Virus record (IMG/VR): IMGVR_UViG_3300032053_000550
Coordinates: 1-23,049 of that record
Length of the DNA stretch: 23,049 nt
DNA from: a virus
Direction: 5' to 3' (one strand)
Below, in pieces: positions 5,338-14,200 of this stretch (within the stretch, counting starts at the first letter, position 1; each line of letters begins with the position of its first letter). The notes beneath the pieces are model-generated. The model was not told the origin of the DNA. It saw nothing but the letters and a program-made list of their open reading frames with translations, and did no database searches. The position numbers were made by a program, and so were the translations under genes.

Positions 5338-5363
5338 TATATTAAACGTTGGCTTTATAAAGC
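5338..5363. promoter_or_regulatory. Divergent promoter with a palindromic TATA element
   Basis: GCTTTATAAAGC at 5352-5363 is a perfect 12-base palindrome containing a TATA box readable in both directions. Rightward, its first T lies 31 bases before the terminase ATG (5385), the spacing seen at the other late promoters, and would give a leaderless mRNA. Leftward, it would start transcription near 5331, at the AGGTG site of the 65-aa gene. A second leftward candidate, TTTAATATA (5346-5338), lies 24 bases before that ATG. Confidence 0.6.
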
Positions 5364-5384
5364 TATGGGTTACATATATAAACT

Positions 5385-6671
5385 ATGAATGACAGATTCA
5401 TCAAACTCATTTTCACAGACCCAGTTTATTTTTTTGAGTATGCTACAAACAAGAAACCTTATGACTATCAGTGCAAATTCTTGCGTTGTGAGGATAAGAG
5501 GATAACGGTAAGAGCGGGAAGACAGTGCGGAAAATCCACAATGATAACTGTCAAAGCCCTTTTTGATGCTATAATGAATCCTAATTATCTCATTCTTATA
5601 ATCGGTGCTTACCAGAAGCAAGCTAATGAAGACTTTTACAAAATAAAGGAATATATCAACATGGTAGACTTCGTTAAGATGCAGGTAGAACGTGAAACAC
5701 TGACGCAGATTGAATTTAAGAACAAAAGCAGGATACTTTGTCTGCCAGCAGGTCGGGCAGGAGCATCCATAAGGGGATATTCACCACAACTAATCATCTT
5801 TGATGAAGCTGCATTTGCTTCGGATAGGGTATATGAAGCCATCGAACCATCTGTCGCTGTTACAAAAGGTGGTATAATTCTGACATCAAACACTTTTGGA
5901 AAGTCTGGATTTTTCTATGAATCATTTGATGATGCTTCTGGATTCACCAAATTTCATGTTAAAGCCAGCGATTGCCCTGGTTTTTCAAAAGAAGATTTAG
6001 AACGCCTTAAAAGAACAAAGCCAGAAATTGTCTATGCTCAGGAGTATGATGCGGAGTTCATAGAAGAAGCCGATAATTACTTTAATATGAATCTGATAAA
6101 ACAATGTATCAATGATGAAATTGAAATAAATGGACCTGAGGGAGACAAAGAATATATCATGGGTGTTGATTTAGCACGCATGGGTACGGATTCATCAGTT
6201 TTTATGATTGGAGAACTTTCAGACGACAAGATATTCGTAAGGAAGATTATAGCAACAATGAAAAAGCCAGCTACAGACGCAATAGGCAGGATAAAAGATT
6301 TGCATAGAGTCTTTGATTTCAAAAGAATATATGTTGATGAATCCAGCATAGGTGGTGCTATTTATGACATACTTGAAGAAAGTGAACTACCAATCATCCC
6401 TTGCAAGTTTTTCTCTCATGAGAAATCCGAGCTTTTTAAATCACTTAAATTGCAGATGGAACAAAAGAAAATATTCTATCCAAATAACCAGCAACTTGTA
6501 ACCGAAATGGCTAATCTTAAATACTCATTCACATCAAATGGTTTGCTGAGTTTAAAACCACCAGCAAAAGGACATGATGATATGGTAGATGCTTTGGCAC
6601 TTGTTTGTAAGCATTTCAATACAATAAAGTATGACCAAAGTGGTGATGATTTCCCAATGAAGTCTGGTTAA
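5385..6671 (+). CDS. terL: Terminase large subunit (DNA packaging ATPase/nuclease)
   Basis: The motor that cuts concatemeric viral DNA and pumps it into the procapsid through the portal. The ATPase domain shows Walker A GRQCGKST (about residues 44-51) and Walker B LIIFDEAAF (about 138-146), and the coupling segment ILTSNTFG lies about 30 residues later. The RNase H-like nuclease domain follows with its acidic residues in MGVDLARMGTDS (about 258), IYVDESS (about 315) and GHDDMVDAL (about 395). At 428 residues it is on the short side for the family but all motifs are present. It has no Shine-Dalgarno site and would be read from a leaderless mRNA. No small terminase subunit is recognisable beside it. 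A separate promoter lies between it and the portal. Confidence 0.96.
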   Translation: MNDRFIKLIFTDPVYFFEYATNKKPYDYQCKFLRCEDKRITVRAGRQCGKSTMITVKALFDAIMNPNYLILIIGAYQKQANEDFYKIKEYINMVDFVKMQVERETLTQIEFKNKSRILCLPAGRAGASIRGYSPQLIIFDEAAFASDRVYEAIEPSVAVTKGGIILTSNTFGKSGFFYESFDDASGFTKFHVKASDCPGFSKEDLERLKRTKPEIVYAQEYDAEFIEEADNYFNMNLIKQCINDEIEINGPEGDKEYIMGVDLARMGTDSSVFMIGELSDDKIFVRKIIATMKKPATDAIGRIKDLHRVFDFKRIYVDESSIGGAIYDILEESELPIIPCKFFSHEKSELFKSLKLQMEQKKIFYPNNQQLVTEMANLKYSFTSNGLLSLKPPAKGHDDMVDALALVCKHFNTIKYDQSGDDFPMKSG

Positions 6672-6680
6672 TTTTCAAAA

Positions 6681-6692
6681 ACCTTATATAAT
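6681..6692 (+). promoter_or_regulatory. TATA promoter for the portal operon
   Basis: ACCTTATATAAT, with TTATATA at 6684-6690, lies 30 bases (first T) before the portal ATG at 6714. The ATG has no Shine-Dalgarno site, so a leaderless transcript is expected. An A-rich CAAAAACC stretch lies directly upstream where an archaeal BRE would be. Confidence 0.65.
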
Positions 6693-6713
6693 GTCTAACT
6701 GGTATAATATTAT

Positions 6714-8339
6714 ATGAGACTCCCTTTGTTAAATTTAAATATATCGAGAAAAGCGGAAACAATTAAAAATGATTTTTTCCTTCGTTCTGGCAACACTTCT
6801 CCTGAAAGTCACTTGCTTGCTTTGGCTGATATTATTCCTGATAAAAAAGGCGAGAAGAAAACTACCAATGACACACTTCCATTAAAGCGGATAGAGTTCA
6901 GCAAACTTGAATTAGCATATACACTTGATGAGGTCTCAAATAGGTGTGCTAATTTTTATGCACTTCAGGTGTCTGGTCCTGGTTTTGATTTAGTTGGTGA
7001 CCCAAAATCGGTTGCCATTCTGAGAGATTTTAATTATTCTGTAAGATTGAAATTGAAAATAGAGGAGATAACAAGGGATTTGTGTATCTGTGGCAACTCA
7101 TTCTGGGAACTCATACGAAATTCCAAGAATGATATTGTTGATATACAGCGTATTGACTTTAAAAAAATAGATTATGTGCGTGATGAATATGGTCATGTGA
7201 AAGAGGATTCTAGCGGAATACCAGTTGGCTATGTTTTTGGTTTGAATACAAAATCGCCTGTATATTTTACTGATGGGAAAGAAGGAAATAACAACAGAGA
7301 AGATATCTTACATTTCAAATTGTTTTCGTTTGGCAATGAACTCGCTGTTGGTTATATGGAACCATGTTTCAAGATTATTTATCTTAAACTTAATGTGAGG
7401 GATGGTCTTGCTCAGGCAAGTTACAGAATAGGCCATCCACTTCATGTCATTTATGTCGGCGATGCTCCAAACCCAAAGATAGGTTATGCAGGCCACCTGC
7501 CAAATGACAGTATGGTTAGCAAGATTGACAATGAATTTCAGAATATCGAGACAAAACACAAATTCGTCATGCCATATTATGCTAAAGTCGAGCAACTAAA
7601 GCCAGATGCCGGACTTCCACAGAGAGAACTGCTTGATTATTGTGATTCAAGGATATCTGGTTGTTTTGGTATTCCACTTGAACTTGTTATCGGCGAGGGA
7701 AAAGGTAACAAAGCTACAATGGAAGTTGCTATTACTCGTGACCTTGATAGAAGAATCAGGAGCATACAAAATAAAGTATCAGTGGAAATAGAGTCAATAC
7801 TTTTCCCACAAATTTTGGAACAGAATAACATAAAAATCTCCAAGCTCCAGACACCAATCATGAGATGGAGAGAGATAACTCCTGCGGACCTTAACAGAAA
7901 AGCCAAGAGAATAATATCCTACATAGAAGCTGGAGTGTTAATGCCGGAAGACATAAGGGAACAGGTAATAATCGAAGAAAGCCTTAGACTTCCAACTAAT
8001 AGAATGAAAGAGATAGAACAGAAAGGCGTGGAAACACTGGCGCTTGATGATATGAACGTCATAAGTTACCTGGAATTGATAAAAGTCTCTTTCCCATATT
8101 CACAGGTTATACTTCTTGTTGAAGAATTACTGGCAAGATTGACAAAAGTAAACAAACTCTCAATGATAGAATCAATGCATATAGAAGGCAAGAGATTTGT
8201 CAGTGTCACGGAAGCATTGTTTGTGATGAAATATATTAGGGATAATTACAAAGATAAAAAAATCCAGCAGATATGCTTTCAATTAATTGAACTCATCAAA
8301 CTCAAAGACCTAAGGGTATCGGAGGGAAGATATGACTGA
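6714..8339 (+). CDS. Portal protein
   Basis: Forms the dodecameric ring at one capsid vertex through which DNA enters and leaves. At 541 residues it has the usual portal size. The stem/clip region ends in a characteristic block around residues 305-370: SRISGCFGIPLELVIGEG, KATMEVAITRDLD, then a long helix ending ESILFPQIL. Earlier segments such as GNSFWELIRN and IDFKKIDYVRDEYGHV are also typical of the SPP1/HK97 portal group. The last 120 residues are helical and rich in Leu, Lys and Glu. It directly follows the terminase, as in most tailed viruses. Its 3' end overlaps the next gene by 8 bases. Confidence 0.92.
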   Translation: MRLPLLNLNISRKAETIKNDFFLRSGNTSPESHLLALADIIPDKKGEKKTTNDTLPLKRIEFSKLELAYTLDEVSNRCANFYALQVSGPGFDLVGDPKSVAILRDFNYSVRLKLKIEEITRDLCICGNSFWELIRNSKNDIVDIQRIDFKKIDYVRDEYGHVKEDSSGIPVGYVFGLNTKSPVYFTDGKEGNNNREDILHFKLFSFGNELAVGYMEPCFKIIYLKLNVRDGLAQASYRIGHPLHVIYVGDAPNPKIGYAGHLPNDSMVSKIDNEFQNIETKHKFVMPYYAKVEQLKPDAGLPQRELLDYCDSRISGCFGIPLELVIGEGKGNKATMEVAITRDLDRRIRSIQNKVSVEIESILFPQILEQNNIKISKLQTPIMRWREITPADLNRKAKRIISYIEAGVLMPEDIREQVIIEESLRLPTNRMKEIEQKGVETLALDDMNVISYLELIKVSFPYSQVILLVEELLARLTKVNKLSMIESMHIEGKRFVSVTEALFVMKYIRDNYKDKKIQQICFQLIELIKLKDLRVSEGRYD

Positions 8340-8577
8340 AGAATCTAGGTATGTCCAGATTTTTGCTACACAATATACTCAGAAAATAGCATATAATGCA
8401 AGTGGTATGGCTGAATATATAGGTGAAGCAAAACCAGGGGTTGCAGCTGGTGTGATTGGATGGAGAATAAAGAAACTCACTTATGATGGAACCAATGTAA
8501 CTGACATCCAATGGGCAGATTCAACTAATGAATTTGTGAAAATTTGGAACTCACGATTGACTTATACTTATGGTTAA
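8332..8577 (+). CDS. Small conserved virion-type protein, 81 aa
   Basis: A short protein with a pattern seen in many phage structural regions: an N-terminal strand (VQIFATQYTQKIAYN), then GVIGWRIKKLTYDG, NVTDIQWADSTNEFV and a C-terminal NSRLTYTYG. From memory this block recurs beside tail-fibre or portal genes in unrelated phages, where its function is not established. It starts within the end of the portal gene with GGAGGG 6 bases before the ATG, and ends overlapping the next gene. It may be an adaptor or cap for the large surface proteins downstream. Confidence 0.65.
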   Translation: MTEESRYVQIFATQYTQKIAYNASGMAEYIGEAKPGVAAGVIGWRIKKLTYDGTNVTDIQWADSTNEFVKIWNSRLTYTYG

Positions 8578-10642
8578 TATGAACATGAAATTATTGCTGA
8601 TAAGTTGCATCTTGGCATTTATGATTACATTTACATATGCTTCAGCTTATAGTTTTCTTACGATATATAACCCTTTTACGGGGCGCTTAGATTACTATGC
8701 GGTTTACACAACAAATGATACGCTTGTAGCAACAATAAATCTAACTGATAGTAAATTCAATGGACTTCTTGGGTATGGTAATCTAACTCTTTGTGCTGAA
8801 GGACAGATATTAAAAACATCTTCAGGCGTTTGGACATGTTCCATTGACCAATCAACAGCAGGCTCCAGTGCAAATTATTGGCAAGCAATAGGAGGTTGGA
8901 TGTTCCCGAACACTACCAGTGGTGGTGATTATGATGTAAATGTTACAACTCTAAGGATTGAAGGTTCATTACAAGGTGCAAATATTGGTTTGAAATCAGG
9001 AAATATATCAGATACCCCATGGTATTATACAATAGCAAATATTTCTGGTCTGGAGAAATGCTATATAGCAGGTGCTAATTTAACTACAAGCCCCACTTTT
9101 TATTGGAGTGGTGCAAATATCACTACAAGTCCCACGCTCTGGTGGAACACAGCAAATGTTTCAGGACTTTCTAAATGTTATATATCTGCTTCTAATGTTT
9201 CAGGTCTTGAAAAGGCATACATATCAACCTTAAATATATCAGCACTCGGTTATTACTATTCCCCTGCAAACCTTACAATAAGCCCTACATTCTGGTGGAA
9301 CATAGCCAATGTGAGTGGTCTGGAAAAATGCTATATATCCAATGCTAATGTCACAACCACACCAACCATGTACTGGCATCCTGCCAACCTTACAATCAGT
9401 CCCACATTCTTCTGGAGTTACGCAAACCTCACAGTCAGCCCGACTGCTTACTGGTCACAAGCCAATATCACAGGGCTAGGTGCCTGGAAGGACTTTTATT
9501 ATGCGACTGGCAATATAACAGGCACAGTCTGGACAACCTGTTCCAATGGCACATTCAGGGACAAGATTAATACAACATTCACTATAAGCGCAGGGCACAT
9601 AAGCCTCGAGTCAGTAACCTATGATGGCACACTGGGCTATGACAACCTTACAAAATGTTCAGATGGTCAGGTGCTTAAGATGTCAGGTGCCAACTGGGCA
9701 TGTGGCACAGACAATACAGGCGCTGCATCAGGTTCCAATTACTGGCAGGTCATAGGCGGGTGGATGCAGCCCAACACCACATCAGGCGGTGATGTTGACG
9801 TGAATATGTCCACACTCAAGGTTGACGGTGCGATAACTGGTCCCAACTTTGCTATAAAATCAGGCAACATATCCGATACCCCATGGTACTACACGACTGC
9901 CAATGTATCAGGGCTGGAAAAGTGTTACATAGCTGGTGCAAACGTTACCACAAGCCCGACACTGTACTGGCACACAGCCAACATATCAGGATTAGAGAAA
10001 TGTTACATTGCAGGAGCCAACCTGACTACAAGCCCCACATTCTACTGGTCAGGTGCAAACATAACAACCAGCCCCACATTATGGTGGAACACAGCAAACG
10101 TGTCAGGTTTAGAGAAATGCTACATAAATACAGGCAATATATCTGCATTAGGATACTATTACAGTCCAGCCAATTTGACTATAAGTCCAACATTCTACTG
10201 GTCAGGTGCTAATATCACTACAAGCCCAACGTTATACTGGCACACAGCAAACATATCAGGTCTCAGCAAGTGTTACATATCAACCTTAAACATATCAGCT
10301 CTTGGTTACTACTATTCACCTGCAAATATAACAAGTACGCCCACCATGTACTGGGCAGGAGCCAACCTTACAACCAGTCCAGTATTTTACTGGAACCAAG
10401 CAAATATCACTGGATTAGGGGCATGGAAGGATTTCTATTACGCATCTGCAAACTTGACTGCACCTGTATGGACTATTGCTTCAAACGGAACTTTTGTGCA
10501 TAAGACTGGCGATTCCATGACAGGTTCTTTGAACATAACAAACCAGAATATCACAGCAAAAGGCGTGCCTAATGGATTGATGGGTTCTAATGGAACATGC
10601 ACAATTATATATGGTCCGACATCAAGATTGGAGATTTGCTAG
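8570..10642 (+). CDS. Exported repeat glycoprotein, possible fibre or surface adhesin, 690 aa
   Basis: A signal peptide at residues about 6-27 (hydrophobic LLLISCILAFMITF, then TYASAYS) implies export. The rest is two related halves. Each begins with a fibre-like segment (GYGNLTLCAEGQIL / GYDNLTKCSDGQVL, each ending in a W-x-C element) and a conserved spacer (NYWQ.IGGWM.PNTTSGGD). Each then runs into tandem 12-13-residue units of the types ANLTTSPTFYWSG and ANVSGLEKCYIAG, and ends in ANITGLGAWKDFYYA. About 30 units are present and every one carries an N-x-S/T sequon, so the protein could be heavily N-glycosylated outside the cell. Three in-frame ATGs (8570, 8579, 8585) are possible; none has a clear ribosome site, and the first overlaps the previous gene. 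A receptor-binding fibre or infected-cell surface protein are the main options. Confidence 0.7.
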   Translation: MVNMNMKLLLISCILAFMITFTYASAYSFLTIYNPFTGRLDYYAVYTTNDTLVATINLTDSKFNGLLGYGNLTLCAEGQILKTSSGVWTCSIDQSTAGSSANYWQAIGGWMFPNTTSGGDYDVNVTTLRIEGSLQGANIGLKSGNISDTPWYYTIANISGLEKCYIAGANLTTSPTFYWSGANITTSPTLWWNTANVSGLSKCYISASNVSGLEKAYISTLNISALGYYYSPANLTISPTFWWNIANVSGLEKCYISNANVTTTPTMYWHPANLTISPTFFWSYANLTVSPTAYWSQANITGLGAWKDFYYATGNITGTVWTTCSNGTFRDKINTTFTISAGHISLESVTYDGTLGYDNLTKCSDGQVLKMSGANWACGTDNTGAASGSNYWQVIGGWMQPNTTSGGDVDVNMSTLKVDGAITGPNFAIKSGNISDTPWYYTTANVSGLEKCYIAGANVTTSPTLYWHTANISGLEKCYIAGANLTTSPTFYWSGANITTSPTLWWNTANVSGLEKCYINTGNISALGYYYSPANLTISPTFYWSGANITTSPTLYWHTANISGLSKCYISTLNISALGYYYSPANITSTPTMYWAGANLTTSPVFYWNQANITGLGAWKDFYYASANLTAPVWTIASNGTFVHKTGDSMTGSLNITNQNITAKGVPNGLMGSNGTCTIIYGPTSRLEIC
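8999..9532 (+). repeat. Coding tandem repeat block 1 (about 14 units of 36-39 bp)
   Basis: About 14 consecutive units of 12-13 codons, from GNISDTPWYYT to GNITGTVW, nearly all beginning A-N-x-T/S. Two unit types alternate irregularly: x-SPT-x-aromatic-W and SGLEKCYI. A single longer unit (ANITGLGAWKDFYYA) closes the block. Codons are AT-rich at third positions in the first part of the block. Confidence 0.85.
9863..10471 (+). repeat. Coding tandem repeat block 2 (about 16 units of 36-39 bp)
   Basis: About 16 units of the same two types as block 1, starting 864 bp after it and with the same opening and closing units, so the whole half-gene was duplicated. Unit order and number differ from block 1. 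One stretch of 32 residues (from about 10018) is identical to one in block 1 (from about 9074), but 18 of its 32 codons differ. Confidence 0.85.
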
Positions 10643-10651
10643 GATTATGAT

Positions 10652-13600
10652 ATGGCAAGGATTTATCAACAGACGATTATAAAATGGGCTAAATCAATAG
10701 GCTTGCCAGCAGGCACAATAGGTTCTGTAATTGTGTTATACATTTTGTATTCTATTTTTGTGGGGGATATAACAGTCACAGGAAATACCAATGACATGAA
10801 ATGCTGGGGAGCCGACATGAACAATGATGGCAGCATGTTCTATTCCAACTGGACACCACAGAAATACAATGGGGAATATGAAGCGTGTTTTTTCATAGTA
10901 AACTTTACAGCAAATAGGGATAGCTTCTGGTATCCTATTAACTATGACCCATGGGAAAGGAATGAGTCTTTCATGTTTAATCCATCAGTAAAATCATGGA
11001 AGATATATCGTTCATGGGGAAAAGGCTGGAGAGAGATACCAATGACAATATCATGTACTGGGACATGGTGCGGTTCACCAGACAATACAGGAACACAGAA
11101 ATACTCAGTAGCATGGAGAGATATGAGAGCTTATACCGTCATGGTTGTTGCAGAAAAACACAATCCAAAAGATGTGATTAAATGGAAATTCGATATCGTT
11201 GACCCGTTGTGGTTAAGTGCACTTTCAGATGAATATTCATATAAAGTAATTACATCAACCAATGTGGACTTCAAGGGACAGAAAGAAGTCACAGACAACG
11301 GCTGGAAGTTTGCCAACAACTCAGGAATAATCTTCTCAGCGCCATCGGAACTGCAGTGTGACTGGTTTGACAACGGGCCACTAAAACACTGCAATACAGT
11401 CGTGGAAGTAACAAACAGGGATGGGATAGCACTGTCGCTCAACGGGCTTAAGTACACGTTTTCGGGACTAGAGAAGTATAACCCTGTTATAGAGTATTCT
11501 ACAGATGCGACAAGGTACTTTGAGCCTTTGGAGTACAAAGATGAGAATGATACTTTGCTTCTTGTCGTGAACGTGGAACGTTACAGCTGGGACAAATGGC
11601 AGAAGGTAGCTAACAGCGTGGTTCTGCCTGAACGGTACGCAATAAGGGCTGGGTTCTATATGCCAAAGTATGAAAGAACCCATTATAACTTCACACTTGA
11701 GGGGCTGGCTGGAGGATTTATACCAATAAAATATGATCTGGACCCAGAGGTTGGAGAGTGTGGCTCATTGACAACAAATACCAGATACTATAACTTGACA
11801 AGAGACCTAAATAGTTCTGGGGATTGTATGACAATCACAGCTAGTGATGTGATATTTGATTGTAATGGATTCAATATAACATATGGAAAAGATGGAACAG
11901 CGAGCTCTATAGGAATTGATTCTTTTTCGGGAAGCAATAAAACAATTAAAAACTGCAAAATAGATGAAGGCTCGTTAAACTGCACAACATCATGTGCTGC
12001 CATTTCTGTTGGAACAGATGAAACAATCTTAAACAACACAATATATGTCACAAGCGGCGACGGAATACTATTGACAAGCAACAGCCATATAATAGAAAAC
12101 AATACCATCTACACAAGACAAGGTGATTGTATAGCAGTCGGAGCCAGAGACATAAACACAATAAAAGGAAACATATTGAATTCAACCGAAGATTATTCCG
12201 GAACCCCATATGGTATATATATGTCAAGCGGTTCAATCAGTAACACAATAACCAACAATTACATCTGGGCTGGAGGCACGACTGCAACAGACGCAGCAGT
12301 TTACCTGTCGAACTCCGATGACAACATATTCATAAACAACACGATAATATCAAGCAGCGCAGGGTATGCAGTCTATTTGCGTGCAGGGAGCCAAAGGAAC
12401 TATTTCTACAATAACACAATAATACACAGGGCAGGAGAAATAGCCATTGATTCCATAACAGGCTCAAGCGAAAATGTATTCGACAAGATATATGTTGAAA
12501 GCAGCTGTTCGACACAAACAGCCCTTTTTGCAGGGACACAGGGAATAATAATCAATAACTCAGTGTTCAACAACACAGCAAACGGATATGCACTAGACTT
12601 CTCGACACAATCAGGGAATTTCACAGTAGAGAATACGCTTTTGAAAGCTACCAACGACTATGGACTACACATGCAAAACATAAACGGCATTGACGCAGCA
12701 GGGGCAAATAACTCAGTATTCAGAAACGTGGAAATAATATCAGAAACACAGAATACAATTTATTTTAATACAAACATCACTTATGGAAGGTTCATAAGCC
12801 TTAACGTAACAGCAGGTTCAGACGATTATGCAATATATTTTGCTTCTGGCAACCACACAAGGTTCGAGGACAGTATATTCAAAGGGTTTCCAGCAACTAA
12901 TGCTGACATGAGAATGGACGCAACAACAATAAACATATCTTTCATTAACTGCACGTTCAGAAAGCTGGTATTTGTAGGTACATGGGCAGCAAACAGCCCT
13001 GAAGCATACATCACAAAGGAATGGTGGTGGAGAGGATATGCAAAAGATACAGCAGGAAACCCATTATCTGGGGCATCCATTGAGATATACAACTCAACAG
13101 GGCATTTACAAAACAACATGACAACAGGGGCAGACGGGTACACCGCAAGGATGAACCTGATAGAATATCTGTCAAACGCATCAGCAAAATATTTCTTCGC
13201 ATCACCATATACATTCAACGCAACAAAAGGGGGATACACAGATGCAGACATAACAGGATGGAACTGGACTGACAACAACATGACATTCGAGTTTATGCTT
13301 GCAGGCGGAGCCCCAGCAGGCGACTCCACCGCCCCAGCCGTCACGCTCTATTCGCCCCCTGACCAGAACAAAACCAATTCCACAACCATAACTGTCAATT
13401 TCGTGTGCAACGCAACCGACAACATCAAAGTAGAAAACGTCACATTGTACCATAACCAGACAACATGGCATGCAAACGTCACAAATACCACATCCCTAAA
13501 TGCAACTCAGACAACATTTTCAGTCGGTGCCTTTACAAATGGTACTTATCTTTGGATATGCAGAGCATGTGATAACTCCAGCAACTGTGCGTATGCGTCA

Positions 13601-13870
13601 GCCAACAGGACTTTTGAAGTAGGGTATAACGTAGCAGTTTCAGCAAGTACATGCGCCTGTGCCAGCATACAAGCGGGAACAGCAATTAACTGTGCTGAGA
13701 ATTGCACGATAACTGCTTGCAATGCCAATGGGCAGAACATAGTAATATCAGGATTCGGCAGGATTATAGTCACAGGTGACGTTTCAAACTATGGAAAGCT
13801 CACAATAAAAGGCGTGAGCAGCAGTAGTACATGCAATGTCAAGTGTACAACAGGATGCTTTAGGAGATAA
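10652..13870 (+). CDS. Membrane-anchored beta-helix surface protein with Ig-like domain, 1072 aa
   Basis: A single TM helix near the N-terminus (about residues 22-38, GSVIVLYILYSIFVG) with a short basic cytoplasmic end would anchor it with the bulk outside. Residues about 41-365 form an unrecognised, Trp- and Tyr-rich domain. From about 368 (GECGSLTTNTRYYNLT) a right-handed parallel beta-helix of NosD/PbH1 type runs to about 770, seen as short turns such as SNSHIIENNTIY and DDNIFINNTII. A CarbReg-like segment follows (AKDTAGNPLSGASIEIYN, about 795-812). Next is an Ig-like domain starting APAVTLYSP (about 893), and the end is a Cys-rich tail (about 998-1072). N-x-S/T sequons are frequent. The layout matches archaeal host surface proteins more than tail fibres, though beta-helices are also used by tailspikes to bind or cut glycans. 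Confidence 0.72.
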   Translation: MARIYQQTIIKWAKSIGLPAGTIGSVIVLYILYSIFVGDITVTGNTNDMKCWGADMNNDGSMFYSNWTPQKYNGEYEACFFIVNFTANRDSFWYPINYDPWERNESFMFNPSVKSWKIYRSWGKGWREIPMTISCTGTWCGSPDNTGTQKYSVAWRDMRAYTVMVVAEKHNPKDVIKWKFDIVDPLWLSALSDEYSYKVITSTNVDFKGQKEVTDNGWKFANNSGIIFSAPSELQCDWFDNGPLKHCNTVVEVTNRDGIALSLNGLKYTFSGLEKYNPVIEYSTDATRYFEPLEYKDENDTLLLVVNVERYSWDKWQKVANSVVLPERYAIRAGFYMPKYERTHYNFTLEGLAGGFIPIKYDLDPEVGECGSLTTNTRYYNLTRDLNSSGDCMTITASDVIFDCNGFNITYGKDGTASSIGIDSFSGSNKTIKNCKIDEGSLNCTTSCAAISVGTDETILNNTIYVTSGDGILLTSNSHIIENNTIYTRQGDCIAVGARDINTIKGNILNSTEDYSGTPYGIYMSSGSISNTITNNYIWAGGTTATDAAVYLSNSDDNIFINNTIISSSAGYAVYLRAGSQRNYFYNNTIIHRAGEIAIDSITGSSENVFDKIYVESSCSTQTALFAGTQGIIINNSVFNNTANGYALDFSTQSGNFTVENTLLKATNDYGLHMQNINGIDAAGANNSVFRNVEIISETQNTIYFNTNITYGRFISLNVTAGSDDYAIYFASGNHTRFEDSIFKGFPATNADMRMDATTINISFINCTFRKLVFVGTWAANSPEAYITKEWWWRGYAKDTAGNPLSGASIEIYNSTGHLQNNMTTGADGYTARMNLIEYLSNASAKYFFASPYTFNATKGGYTDADITGWNWTDNNMTFEFMLAGGAPAGDSTAPAVTLYSPPDQNKTNSTTITVNFVCNATDNIKVENVTLYHNQTTWHANVTNTTSLNATQTTFSVGAFTNGTYLWICRACDNSSNCAYASANRTFEVGYNVAVSASTCACASIQAGTAINCAENCTITACNANGQNIVISGFGRIIVTGDVSNYGKLTIKGVSSSSTCNVKCTTGCFRR

Positions 13871-13884
13871 ACCAGGAGGTAAAT

Positions 13885-14190
13885 ATGGTTTTTAAAACAA
13901 GCGAGGGAAGAATGGCAGACAACATACAAAAGATACAGATAGACATAGCCAAGATAGAAGAACACCTGAAAAACATAAATGGCAAGGTGACAAGGACAGA
14001 TGCAGATTTATGTAAATTGAGCGATAAGCATGTTTATGATGTGAAGTGCATAGAGGATAAAATAGACAAGTTTTCGGGTGATATTGTAAATAACAAAGTT
14101 GAGATAGCTAAAATAGCAGGAGTCAGTGGATTGGCAGGACTCGGTGGCGGTGGCGGAATGATGTTAGTGTTAAAGGCAATAGGAGTATAA
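13885..14190 (+). CDS. Coiled-coil protein with a C-terminal hydrophobic segment
   Basis: A 101-residue protein preceded by one of the best Shine-Dalgarno sites in the window (AGGAGGT). Residues about 10-75 are strongly helical with heptad-like spacing (QKIQIDIAKIEEHLKNI and further blocks). The C-terminus is Gly-rich and hydrophobic (GLAGLGGGGGMMLVLKAIG). This coiled coil plus membrane-tail layout resembles XhlA/hemolysin-type phage proteins associated with holins, but the hydrophobic tail is short for a TM helix. It could instead be a membrane adaptor for the two large surface proteins encoded just upstream. The neighbours favour the second idea slightly. Confidence 0.55.
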   Translation: MVFKTSEGRMADNIQKIQIDIAKIEEHLKNINGKVTRTDADLCKLSDKHVYDVKCIEDKIDKFSGDIVNNKVEIAKIAGVSGLAGLGGGGGMMLVLKAIGV

Positions 14191-14200
14191 AGAGAAATAA

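Noticed and set aside
9883-10212. A 109-codon plus-strand frame in the repeat gene
   Set aside because: The tandem repeat keeps an alternative frame open; the product is repetitive without domain features and is in the wrong frame relative to the signal-peptide gene.
8999-10471. Regular short repeats that might suggest a CRISPR array
   Set aside because: Units are contiguous, in frame, without unique spacers, and encode a repeated peptide; it is a coding tandem repeat.
11131-11538. A 135-codon minus-strand frame in the same large gene
   Set aside because: Antisense shadow with no start signal or domain.
12826-13344. A 172-codon minus-strand frame inside the beta-helix gene
   Set aside because: It lies wholly antisense to a well-supported gene, lacks a ribosome site and has no recognisable domain. 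AC-rich codons of the real gene keep the other strand open.
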